In this document: positions 54,058 to 63,464 of the stretch, in pieces
Layout: every line of letters begins with the position of its first letter
Position numbering within the stretch: position 1 is the first letter of the stretch
The notes under the pieces: model-generated
Database searches by the model: none
What the model was told of the DNA's origin: nothing
What the model saw: the letters and a program-made list of their open reading frames with translations, nothing else
Position numbers and translations under genes: made by a program
DNA from: Cryoendolithus antarcticus
Lineage: Eukaryota > Ascomycota > Dothideomycetes > Cladosporiales > Cladosporiaceae
Length of the DNA stretch: 64,000 bases
NCBI GenBank assembly: GCA_002077065.1
Contig: NAJO01000034.1
Span: 310,001-374,000, forward strand
Direction of reading: 5' to 3'

Positions 54058-54780
54058 GGCAGCTACGGTGCGTCTCGAACATCTGCGTCCGTGCGAACAA
54101 GTGGAGGCCGTTGTGCATTCATGGCGATACGTCCAAGCCAGCTCACCGTTGACTGCGATACACCTTGAATTCTGACATTACACCATCGACAATAAGGCAA
54201 TCGGCCACGATAGACCGTCGCGTTGACGAGTTTATATCGTCAGTCTCTCTTCCGCGACGGGCTCATCAGATGATCGACGCGGGAAAGAAGGTGCGACCGT
54301 CGTTGCATCGTGGAGGGCCTCGAGTAGCAGGCGTACACCAGACCAAGCTAGTTTGGCAGGAACGACCGACAGAAATAATTTTGGCCTAGATCAAGGCACA
54401 AGGAGAGATCGGCGTAAAGCCACCTCCATTGACCGCAAAACAATACTACATTGTCCTGGTTACTGCTCACGCTATTGTTATTACAAGTTTGCTAGCAATC
54501 TCCTTACTGTCAACACTCTTAATATCATATATAAATGCACACGCGGCCGCCGAGAAACGCACACGCCGGGACCATGTTCGTCTCTCTCCTACCTCGGTTG
54601 CCCTACATTATAAACTCACACAATCTAGGGTCAAGACCTAGCCCCAAGAACAGGTCCTAGCAGCTACAGAGGCCTTGGTCTACAAATGCGAGAATGACCT
54701 ATACCATGGCGCGGAGATCACGCGCATCATTTTGAACAGGATATGGTTTGCCCATCATGGATTCCCATAGCCTGGATTAG
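54058..54780. other. Intergenic, nothing firmly recognised
   Basis: Lower GC than the flanks around 54440-54560. Could contain the 5' exon of the next small gene. No RNA gene or repeat identified. Confidence 0.4.
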
Positions 54781-54792
54781 ATACCTAATCGA

Positions 54793-55130
54793 TTGCCTAG
54801 AGAACCGATGTCGCTTCAGCGAAAACGCCCAAAAAGCGCCACCGTCTTAGCGAGCAGGCTCGCAGGGCTATCAAGGGCGCTGACGGTCTGCGGAGAGATG
54901 TGGCGACTTTTGAGGCGAATGTGGTTGAGATGACTGGGGCTGATGGGAAGGGGAGGGAATGGGAGGGCGTGGCGAGGCAGAGGCTGAAGAGGGTCTGTGA
55001 GAAGTTGAAGGGATGGGAGGCGCTGAGTGCGAGGGAGGATGAGGCGATTGAGGAGGGGAAGAAAATTGTCGAGGCCAAGAAGGTAGGGAAAGGGGAGGAG
55101 GATCTGTGCTGGTGTTGCGGGGTGATGTGA
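54793..55130 (+). CDS. Small charged helical protein, 5' end unresolved
   Basis: The frame is open from about 54793 after a TAG that could be a splice acceptor (TTGCCTAG). It reads DVASAKTPKKRHRLSEQARR, GADGLRRDVATFEANVVEM, WEGVARQRLKRVCEKLKGWE and ends GEEDLCWCCGVM. Lys/Glu helices with a Cys-rich end. No family recognised. The only in-frame ATG (54900) would drop the first helix, so an upstream exon is more likely. Confidence 0.35.
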
Positions 55131-55202
55131 AGGTGATGGACTGAAAGAGGTACGGGATGATAGAGTGGCAAGAACGACCCAGACTATGCTCTTCGGTATA
55201 GA

Positions 55203-55815
55203 ATGGCTGAGAACTGGATCTCCTTTGCGCTTATTCACTACTATTCCTACCTATCCCCTGTTCATGATGTGAGTATCATCTCTCAATCAGTTACGCTTGC
55301 TTACTAACCTCCTCGAGGTCTCCTTCCCGCTACGTCCGCGAATATCAAGCTGCCCTCCTATCGGCCACAGAATCCCTGCTTAACAGCTGCGTCGAAGAAT
55401 TGAAGGATAGCGCTCGCACCACGTATACACTGCGACACCGCGTCAGTCCTCTCTTGGGTTTTGCCCACTATGTCCCGACTGACAAGAACTTGGATACCAG
55501 AACCGCCTCATAGCAGCAGCCAAAACCGATGATTCAAGAGAAATTAAGCGAGTGCGGGTGCGGAAAGCGTATGATACGCACAACGCCTTACGCATCGATG
55601 CCCATCAAGCAAAAGCAAATTGTGACAGCATCAGTGATTCCAAAGTGTGCACGGGTCATGAGTCCAGAGTATTGACGGTCTGGTTCAAGACCAAGGAATT
55701 ACTTGCAGCGAGTAGTGAGTTGGATAAAGCATACGAGAGAGGATTGAAGAGGGACTGCTGGGGACAGATGAGGTATGAAATGAGGCAGGTGGAGAAGAGA
55801 GTGAGGAGAGGGTAG
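55203..55815 (+). CDS. Small helical protein, three probable exons, unknown function
   Basis: Possible first exon at ATG 55203 (MAENWISFALIHYYSYLSPV) with GTGAGT donor. A second exon reads SRYVREYQAALLSATESLLN and ends YTLRHR with GTCAGT donor near 55443. The third runs from about 55500 to 55815 (NRLIAAAKTDDSREIKRVRV, VWFKTKELLAASSELDKAYE, then a Lys/Arg/Glu tail). I could not make the first junction keep phase. The ELLAASSELDKAYE helix recalls the AGExIDxA helix of the small family at 27-51 kb, but other family marks are missing. Function unknown. Confidence 0.4.
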
Positions 55816-56018
55816 TGTGGGTGATGTGATGGGCTCGTTGTCCGGATGCTCATTACCAAATGCATTACCCTGGCTAAAATCATTCTTTCAACCCAATGCC
55901 TCAATCCTACCCGTTACCAGTCGTATCATACACGTCGTTACCCTCTCGAATCTCCTCGCTAGTAACGCCCGCTAGTGATACATTGCCGTCTTCCTCCTCT
56001 TTACCCCTGGCTACTGCT

Positions 56019-58148
56019 TTAATCAAACCCTCCCGGCATCTTCTTCTCCTTAGCCTGCTGCTCCATCCTGCGTACCCGCTCTAGTACAGCCGACGGCCTC
56101 CTCTCAGGCGCAGCTGGCTTGATCTCGTCGTTGACTAGCGCAGTAGGAGGCACAGGCTCATTGAGAATAGGTATGCTCGGTGCTGTCAGATCCGACGCCT
56201 CGACCGCTGACGCGCCGCCAGTAGTTGAGACGTCGTCAGACGGCTGGGGCGGCGGCATACTTTGCATTCCTTCTGGGAGATCCGGGTCGGTTCCTGGGAG
56301 ACTTGAGATCGCGAGACCTTTCGGCGCCTCGGCTGGAGCCTCATGGGTGGCGGTTGTGGCGTTCAGATCCTTGGGCATAGGATCGGCGTCCTGCGGGATG
56401 GGGATCGATTTGCTGATACTCATCGACTTGCGATGACTCCGGAAGACCTCGAGCAGCTTTTCCTCGGGCTCGGGCTTCGTCTCCTTGGGCATCACTTCGG
56501 CTGCGTCGCCAGTCACATCCCTCGGCTCCAACGCACTCTTCGCCTCTGCCGCCTCCGCCTCCGGTATACCCTCCAGACTCGGCCTGACCGCCTCCACTCT
56601 CGGCGTGCCTGGTCTCAACCCCACATTCGGCACAACGCCACCCCCAACCCTAGCCCAAAACATCTTCTCCCTCAACCTAACAGCCTCCTCCCAAGCGCCC
56701 ATCTCGCCGACCTCACCCTGCGAAACTCTCCAATGGCCCTCCCTGATCATGCGCAAAAAGCTCACTAGTTCGGCGCTACTCCTTACGCGTCCAAGGCAGA
56801 ACTCACAAAGCGGGTATCGCTGTGCTGAGTCTTCTTCGCTGACTCTGAACCTGTGCCTTCGAACATACGGCTCGGCTTTTCGAGCTTCGCCGCACAGAGC
56901 GCAAGCGAATATAGGGCCGTAGAATTTCGTCTGCGGACTGAACGGCTCGATTGCGAGGGTTCCTGCCAGCAGGGCAGAGGCTACGCTACGGCGAGAAAGG
57001 AAAGAGAGGCCTGGTGCGAGGTCTAGACGCAGCGTGGGCTCGATGTCTTCGCTTTGAATGCGTTTGTAAAACTTCGAATCTTTGAGAGGAGGTTGCGAGG
57101 CCACGAAAGTGGCGGATTGTGGGGAAGAGTTTGTGCTGAAGGAGAAGGCTCCTGGTAAGGCGGGAGAGGATGTGCTGAGGTTGGTCTGACTGCTGGAGGT
57201 CAGGGGCGGCTGCGTGGTGTTGCTGCTGTTTGCGCGGGAGTGGCCGAGAGCTATGCGTGATGTTTTCAGTAAGTCGAGGAAGTCGGTGTAAGCCGCTACG
57301 TCGTTTCGCAGCACTGGCGTAAGGAGCTGGGTGTAGTGAAGGGGATGTTCTGGGGTGAACTCGGCCGTTTGTGCAGCGTTCGGGGAGAGCTGCATGGAGT
57401 CGAAGGTCGCAGTTCCAGCGTGTATGGGCGTTGATGGCATGCTGTCCAGTCGTGTGTCGACGTCGCCTCGCTCTGACATCTTCTCCATTGTAAGCTTCAG
57501 ATCTTGCAGTTGCTCCTGCTGGGAGCCTAGCAAGACCGAGTTGTCCTCGATCTGACTTCGTAGCTGCGCGACTTTCTTCTCCGCTGCTTCCGTCTCCTTC
57601 CTTGCAGCTGCAACCATCGTATTCGCCTCCTCGAACAGCGCAGTAGTCAGACTCTCCAGCTCGCCCTCTGTCTGCCGTCTCGATTTCTCCGCCTCTTCCC
57701 GTGCAGCCTTCTCGTTCGCCAAGTCCGCTCGCAGTGCCTCCATAGTCTTCTCTATCTCGTTCTTCCGCACGAAGATCCCATTCGCGATCATGTCGTCCAC
57801 ACTCTTCTTCTCAGCCTTCATCCGCGCGTGATCCCGCTTCATCAGATCCAATTCGTGTCTCGTGACTTGCAGCGTGTCGTCCAGATTCGTCTGATAGTTG
57901 ATCGAGTTCACCAGCTTGGTGCTCAGCATGGCGACTTCCTGGCTCAGATCCGGTTGGCTTCCTTTCCTCTCGTCTGTGCTGTTCGCCCTTTGCACAGGCG
58001 AGGGTGTCCTTGTGTCCATAACGTGCTCATCGCGCATGCTACTCACGGGGTGCTGCATCGCGACAGCTGCCATGTTGCTGTCTTGGCTCGCGCTTAAAGA
58101 TGGTCTCGCAAGCGGAGGGGTCGAAGGCACAAGATTCTGTGGTGTCAC
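56019..58148 (-). CDS. SEC2: Rab guanine nucleotide exchange factor SEC2-like
   Basis: Sec2 activates the Rab GTPase Sec4 on secretory vesicles. About 709 residues in this exon. The GEF coiled coil spans about 70-225 (SQEVAMLSTKLVNSINYQTN, then DTLQVTRHELDLMKRDHARM and the SLTTALFEEANTMVAAAR segment that contacts the Rab in Sec2/Rabin family members). A Ser/Thr/Asn linker leads to a conserved C-terminal domain (about 370-520) with FYKRIQSEDIEPTLRLDLAP, a CALCGEA/CEFCLGRV cysteine pair set and VSFLRMIREGHWRV, followed by a disordered tail ending in KMPGGFD. The frame begins with GTG and is open upstream (SSWANGFTKPSSSRP), with an acceptor-like TTCTCAG near 58208, so a short 5' exon is missing. 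Confidence 0.88.
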   Translation of the reverse strand: MTPQNLVPSTPPLARPSLSASQDSNMAAVAMQHPVSSMRDEHVMDTRTPSPVQRANSTDERKGSQPDLSQEVAMLSTKLVNSINYQTNLDDTLQVTRHELDLMKRDHARMKAEKKSVDDMIANGIFVRKNEIEKTMEALRADLANEKAAREEAEKSRRQTEGELESLTTALFEEANTMVAAARKETEAAEKKVAQLRSQIEDNSVLLGSQQEQLQDLKLTMEKMSERGDVDTRLDSMPSTPIHAGTATFDSMQLSPNAAQTAEFTPEHPLHYTQLLTPVLRNDVAAYTDFLDLLKTSRIALGHSRANSSNTTQPPLTSSSQTNLSTSSPALPGAFSFSTNSSPQSATFVASQPPLKDSKFYKRIQSEDIEPTLRLDLAPGLSFLSRRSVASALLAGTLAIEPFSPQTKFYGPIFACALCGEARKAEPYVRRHRFRVSEEDSAQRYPLCEFCLGRVRSSAELVSFLRMIREGHWRVSQGEVGEMGAWEEAVRLREKMFWARVGGGVVPNVGLRPGTPRVEAVRPSLEGIPEAEAAEAKSALEPRDVTGDAAEVMPKETKPEPEEKLLEVFRSHRKSMSISKSIPIPQDADPMPKDLNATTATHEAPAEAPKGLAISSLPGTDPDLPEGMQSMPPPQPSDDVSTTGGASAVEASDLTAPSIPILNEPVPPTALVNDEIKPAAPERRPSAVLERVRRMEQQAKEKKMPGGFD

Positions 58149-58230
58149 CGGGCGGGAAGAGGATGGCTTAGTGAAGCCATTTGCCCAGCTCGAGTGGGCG
58201 ACGAGAAAGCTGAGAAGTGATATGAGTGGA

Positions 58231-58801
58231 TTATGATTGGAAGACGGGAGATTGACCTGTCACTCACTCCGCCAGAATGAACACACGCGCAATTGACTTT
58301 CCCCGAGGCGCTTCTTACGACTGTGGCGGCGGGAACGGCCGCGGCAGGCCGTTGGTAACGCTCCTTTGTGCTGGAATTGTTCGGGAAACACGTGAGTGGA
58401 AAGATCGAGAGCTATTCTGGAATGTCTGCAGGAGGAAGGAGGTCTCAAGATCGGATATACTCGTCAGAGTCAACACGCAGAATGCACCCATGGCGGAGAT
58501 CATTGCATTGATAGTGCCAAGACTGGAGACCCCTGTGGAGAGCGGGCGCTCATGGCAACGGCGGCGGCTAACGTAAAATCGATGGCAGCATCCCAGCATC
58601 AGCTGCATCCATTCTCCGTAGACTTGTATCATTTCAGTCCTTCGAAGTCTTCCTAGCTGAGGAACGAACTCGGTGTCCTCACCGTTACGTCCGACTGTCA
58701 CCATTCCTTGCTCACTTCCGACAAGTCTCTCACTCTGTCGGAGAAAGCTGGCACTGAGCATCATCGTCAAAGTCATGCTCCCGCTCTGCCCCATCTCCAG
58801 C
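58231..58801. other. Intergenic, nothing firmly recognised
   Basis: Contains the promoter side and probably the missing first exon of the SEC2-like gene. Open frames lack family features. Confidence 0.4.
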
Positions 58802-59550
58802 TTACGACTCTGCGGGCATCTGCAACGCATGCACGATGAAATCCCCTTCCCCCTTCTGGCTAGGTCTGTCCTGCGAAATCTTCACAATATGCACTGCCCT
58901 AGATCCACGTGTCGTTTATGATCGCCGCCGACGAAGACCAGCTCGCTCAAGGATGGAAACCAATTGCGTAGTGGCCTCAGATGCTTGTTGAGGCTGGAGT
59001 CGTCCAGAGTAGAAATACTGCCTGGGCCGCCAACCAGCGTCAGTTGACGGAGACCTGTGAGCGAACGCATGACCGCCTCGACGACCCAATTTTCCTTCCA
59101 AGCAGACTGCCTCGGCAAGTCATCGCTCGTGCGAGCTAGACTCAGCATTGTAGAAAGCTGGCCCATTTAGCGCTGCCCAATGCGAAGATTCGTGGCGCGA
59201 TGGAATCGGTGGCCATATTCCAACGGAACTCGCCGTGAGTGCCAGGAAGAGCGTCCATCGGTATATGTCTCGAGTTTAGAAGCTTTGGCTAGAACGGGAT
59301 TAGAGAATGCCGAGCAGTCTAGCAATGCGCTAACATTGCACCAAGCGACATCGCCGGCTTCGATGCTGATTTGCTTGCAGGTGAGGAGAAGGGTGAGCTT
59401 CGGATTACCGTCCTTGTGTTGCACGTAATTATCGACGCGGAGATTCTGGAATAAGGCGACATGAGTGTCCTCCCAGACTCCGTCGAAGACGAGCTCCCAG
59501 ATGTTGTTGCGGAGCTCTGCTGGTAGCTTGACGAATGGTGAGCTGTTCAT
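58802..59550 (-). pseudogene. LPAELRN-type (F-box-like/2EXR) gene with in-frame stop and frame change
   Basis: Starts MNSSPFVKLPAELRNNIWEL, the N-terminal motif of a very large fungal family whose function is mostly unknown. Residues 50-90 (PKLTLLLTCKQISIEAGDVA) match the family's TCxQIxxEA block. TAA at 59167-59169 stops the frame, and the next codon is ATG; the same frame continues MGQLSTMLSLARTSDDLPRQ to 58882. A different frame then seems to complete the protein (VKISQDRPSQKGEGDFIVHA, stop at 58802), implying another one-base change near 58890-58920. CAA to TAA would explain the stop. Tandem with the copy at 59990-60797. Confidence 0.55.
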
Positions 59551-59989
59551 GCCGTCCTGGTCGATGAGTAACGAGGGGTCCGCCTTGCTTATGAACGAGG
59601 TGTGATCAAGCAGTATCGTGTCTGAAGTAATGACATGTGGTGGAGGAAGTGAAGTCGCCTCAGCGTTTGTTGTGTTCTGCAGCGGGATGAGGCAGGTGCA
59701 GGTGCAAACGCGAATGAGCGGCAGGCGCGAAGGTGCAGTGCGGAAAATAGGCAGGTTTTAGCACGGTGATCGCTTTCAGTTCTGCAATTTGCACTGGCTA
59801 CTTCAGCTGATACCGTGTACGCTAGCGTCTGCTGAGCCATCGAGGAGCCCGACAAGCTCTCGGAGACACATGCCGCCACAGTCATCACATCTCTCGAAGC
59901 ATTCCCCGCATGGGATCTGCGCTGAACCCCAACGATTCAAATATACAGGGCGCCGTGTTGACTGGGTGTCGGTCCCGATCACTGCGGTC

Positions 59990-60797
59990 TCACTTCCTGA
60001 TGACATGCACCTTGCGCCACTTCTGCAGCTTCTCCGACGTTGGCGACTGCTCCTCAAGCTTCTGCTTCTCGTATCGAAAGCGGCCGACATGCTCCTCACT
60101 ATCGATATTGATGCTTTCAAGCAAGGGCATCACCTTCAGCAATTCCTTGAAGGTCTCGTCGACCGTGAGGCGTGACACCGGCGGCGCCCTGACCCGGATA
60201 CCATACTTGCTCTGCAGTACCGCCTCGCCTTGGTAGAGAGAGAGACACATGATCGCCGTGAGCGTATCCGATACTCTGAAGCTCGAGCGAACTTGAGTCA
60301 GACTCGTGGTCGCGATGTCGCGAACTGCTAAGCCGTTGAGATAGCTAAGTGTGCGTGGCTGCGAGAAAGTGACTTCCAGGATGGCGATACTGGTGAGGCG
60401 TGAGCAAGGCATGAGGTGAAGCGGCTGTTGTTTCTGGCCCCCTCCAATAAGGTAAGAAGGCGATTCGCTCCTTCGTCCATGCGTCCAGGCCTTCGTCTGT
60501 GGTAGGGCAGTCGAGCGTCGGATCGTCGCAGTCCAGTATCGCTCTCACTTGGGTCCAGGCAAAGCCCGCCGCCTCTCTGTTTATCTGCCTGCACGTCTGG
60601 AGGAGCGCAAGCCGTGGGTGACCGGCTGGATACGGCATCAAGATGTTGAACTCGGGTTTGCGCAAGAGCTTGATTGTAATATCGTCCCAGACTCCGGCGA
60701 AGACGCATTCCCAGATCGCATTACGCAATTCGGCCGGCAAACCATTGAGAGAACAATCGCGCATGCCGGTCTCGATGCGTGATGTGGAGATACCCAT
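59990..60797 (-). pseudogene. LPAELRN-type gene, tandem paralogue, frame change in the middle
   Basis: ATG at 60797; NGLPAELRNAIWECVFAGVW, then HPRLALLQTCRQINREAAGF and WTQVRAILDCDDPTLDCP, aligned with its neighbour. The first frame ends at 60345, but family-like sequence continues in another frame from about 60412 (RLTSIAILEVTFSQPRTLSY, LLESINIDSEEHVGRFRYEK) to 59990. No GT donor lies in the overlap, so an intron is unlikely and a one-base frameshift is favoured. An alternative is that the short 150-residue frame is itself the gene product. Confidence 0.5.
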
Positions 60798-61195
60798 ACT
60801 GCGATACTTTGCCTCAAGTTGATGTTGAAGTGGAATGCGGTTCTATGGAGAGTTTGTGGCAGGTTTTGACGGCTAGCGAAGCTTCCAGGCACGAGCGAAG
60901 TCCCTACTTGACGCGAAGACTTTTGAGGAAGGTGCGATCCCGTAGGTAGGGTGACACATGTGAGCGGCGCTAGCTACACCACGATTGTCTACTCAGGTAT
61001 GCTGACCCAATACGTCGATCTAGATTGTACCTCGTGTACTCAGGCTATCGAAGGCTCTCGCTATTTTCGATGAACGGTCTAGGCATCGCGCCGCTCACTC
61101 GCACCACCCAGAGACCTCCGTTCTTCATGCGAGAGTGCCATCGAGCCGCTCCATCGTGCGCCAACGTCGGACTGCCTCGCAAAGTATCATTCCAC
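60798..61195. other. Intergenic, nothing recognised
   Basis: About 400 bases upstream of the LPAELRN copy and downstream of the RRRS-repeat gene. Confidence 0.4.
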
Positions 61196-62347
61196 CTACG
61201 TCCCCTCATGAGGCTCCGCATCTCCCCATTTCGCCTTTCCCTTGGGCTCCGCAACAACATCCGCCGTATAAGCCTGCGGCTCCTCAAAGAACGTCTCGGT
61301 CGCCTCCCACCGTCTCGGATCATCCTCCCCAGTCACACCCAGCCGCATCGTAACGCCTTTCTCGGCTTTGGGGTTCGTCTCCGGAGGATCCCGTCTGTCC
61401 AAGCGATGCTCTTCGGCGCGGCCGGAGTGCGGGATGAGAATCTTATTGCCGGTGGTCCAGTCTTCTATCAGGTGGGGAGGCCACTCGCCGATGCCGAAGA
61501 AGGACTGGTCGATGCGGGATTCGGGCTCGGAGGGGTCGTCGAGGAAGGGCATGCGGTGGACGACTTGAGAGGGAACGGCTGCGGGGACCTCTGCTGGAGG
61601 TGCTGGAGTGGGCTCTGCTGGAGTCGCTGGGACGGACTCCGCCGGAGCAGCAGGAATTGGCTTTACTGCAGGCGCTGGAATGGGCTCCGCGGTGAGAGGC
61701 AGCGGCGTGTGAATGAACGGTGGAGTGATCGGGCGAGGCACAAAGCCGGGATCGCCCTCGAAGACCTCTGTGAACTTACTCACTTTGTACGCCTTCCTCG
61801 GCTTACTTGGAACTTCCGGCTTGATTTCGGGCTGAGTCGACGGCTTCGCCACTCCGCCTGAGTCCAGATCCAAAGGTCCTGGCAGCGTGACAACCAGAGT
61901 CTGCATCTCCAGCGGCGTCGCCTCTTTAGACACAGCACCATCCTGCCCAAACCTCTGGACCAAAACGCCCGGCTTCACATGCTCAAACCCTCGCCGCTCA
62001 TCCTTCGACTTCCTCCCAAGCGCAAACGTCTCCCTGGTCGGCGTAAGACGGTCTCTGAGATCCTTTAATGCGTCAGTGGACCTCCGGCGCAGTCGCGGTC
62101 GATCATCTGCCAGATTCTCCTTCGACGGTATGACCAGGTCTCGGAGCCGCTGAAGAGCAGCGCTGGAGCGACGTCGTGGGCGAGGGGTCGACGGCTCTTC
62201 CTGCTTGGGCTTGATGAGGTCTTTGACGAAATGGTAGGCGATGCTTGAGCGGCGACGGATTGGGCCAGGGCGAGGCTCGTCGTCGGGGGTGGATTGGAGC
62301 TTTTGGGTAGGTTTGGCGAACTGGATGCGGGATTTAGGGTCGGACAT
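61196..62347 (-). CDS. Uncharacterised protein with three RRRS-helix repeats
   Basis: Single exon, 383 residues, no family recognised. The first 110 residues hold three copies of a unit: PIRRRSSIAYHFVKDLIKPK, PRRRSSAALQRLRDLVIPSK and LRRRSTDALKDLRDRLTPTR. Each begins with a consensus protein kinase A site (RRxS/T) and continues as a short amphipathic helix capped by Pro. A Pro/Ala/Glu repeat (residues about 225-265; PAxPAEx) follows, then an ordered-looking C-terminus with FFGIGEWPPHLIEDWTTGNK and RRWEATETFFEEPQAYTADV. No signal or membrane segment. A phospho-regulated scaffold is a guess from the repeats only. Confidence 0.65.
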   Translation of the reverse strand: MSDPKSRIQFAKPTQKLQSTPDDEPRPGPIRRRSSIAYHFVKDLIKPKQEEPSTPRPRRRSSAALQRLRDLVIPSKENLADDRPRLRRRSTDALKDLRDRLTPTRETFALGRKSKDERRGFEHVKPGVLVQRFGQDGAVSKEATPLEMQTLVVTLPGPLDLDSGGVAKPSTQPEIKPEVPSKPRKAYKVSKFTEVFEGDPGFVPRPITPPFIHTPLPLTAEPIPAPAVKPIPAAPAESVPATPAEPTPAPPAEVPAAVPSQVVHRMPFLDDPSEPESRIDQSFFGIGEWPPHLIEDWTTGNKILIPHSGRAEEHRLDRRDPPETNPKAEKGVTMRLGVTGEDDPRRWEATETFFEEPQAYTADVVAEPKGKAKWGDAEPHEGT

Positions 62348-62575
62348 TGCTGCGATGATGGTCGCACTGACTGATGTGTTGATTTGACTCGACAGCGGTG
62401 TCCATCTTCCCTATGTTCCGTCAGAAGGATATCGTGATTTCGAACAAAGAATTGTGCGATTCGCCGGATACGGTTGTGGCCATTGTACGCTGCCAGAGCT
62501 GAACCAGGATGTCAGCATCTTGAATTGAACAAAGGGAGCATTCTCGGACTACGACGGGAATGCGACAGCTGGATA

Positions 62576-63464
62576 TCATTGAGGAATGGGCTGCAAAGTG
62601 GCAGGTGTAAGTGATGAGACTGTCATTGTAAGATGAATGCCTAGCTCAGTCACCGACAAAGTCGTGCTTCGACCTTGTCGCACTCCCGACGAAAGTACAA
62701 AGCAGACCGACCGCTGCCTTCTGCATTGTTCGTAACACCTGCTCGCATCAGCGTAGGGCATACTGACATCCTCCCTGTCAACCGCCCTGTAAGCAATGTC
62801 CGCCACGAACCTGGCAGGATACTCCTTCTCTCGCAAGTCGATGCTCCTCCCGTACGCCGTGAAGTGATCCACTAGCATCTTTCTGAGTGGCGACGCCGAC
62901 GCTGACGTCTGACCGTAGACGGCAGCTACGAAGTCTGAGTCCTTGATAGCAGCCTTCATCTCAGTGACACCCGCCAGCCGGCTTACGATGTGATTGCGCA
63001 GTTTCTTGTCGTCTGTGCGGTCTGCGAAAGCGTACCAATTAAGCAGCTCGTACCTGCGTAGGCGCTTGTCCTCGTCACTGGCAAACGACGTGGTCTTGAG
63101 GATGAGCACATCGTCGTGGATCCATTTGAGGTAGGTCGCAAACATCTCCGGATCTTCTTCTGGCAGCTTCACCAGACTGGTCTGACCCTCCGCCCAACGC
63201 CCGGAGCAGCTGGTGGCGAAGAACCTTGACTTTTGGCTTATGACTTCTTTGCCTACGCCGAAGGTGTGGGTGTTCGGCTCAATGCCAACGCGGACATTGA
63301 TAGCCTCTGGGTAGTTAGATCTGGTAGTGTCAGTGATCAACACCTAGGGAGCGAGGTTCTGCGACTGACAGTAGGCGTCTGCGCTTTGCTGGCAGCTCGT
63401 CACCGTTTGGACGGGTTGAGGTGTTTTGAGTCTGGATCTCGCCCCCCTGATGGGGAGTGTCTTG
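62576..63464 (-). CDS. BTB/POZ domain protein, 5' end incomplete
   Basis: Exon ..63344 (open from 63464) encodes NGDELPAKRRRLLSVAEPRS, with a KRRR nuclear-type signal common in fungal BTB proteins. It joins in phase 1 through GTGTTG...TACCCAG to 63306-62576, giving EAINVRVGIEPNTHTFGVGK, then SQKSRFFATSCSGRW, the BTB first half. Later parts are PEMFATYLKWIHDDVLILK and RRYELLNWYAFADRTDDKKL, the usual post-BTB helices. The C-terminus (about 40 residues) is less conserved. No ATG is seen in the first visible exon, so a short exon is missing upstream of 63464. Confidence 0.7.

Noticed and set aside
2919..59550. Stop-codon reassignment as explanation of the in-frame stops
   Set aside because: TAG, TGA and TAA all occur inside frames, and the housekeeping genes here use normal stops and have none internally.
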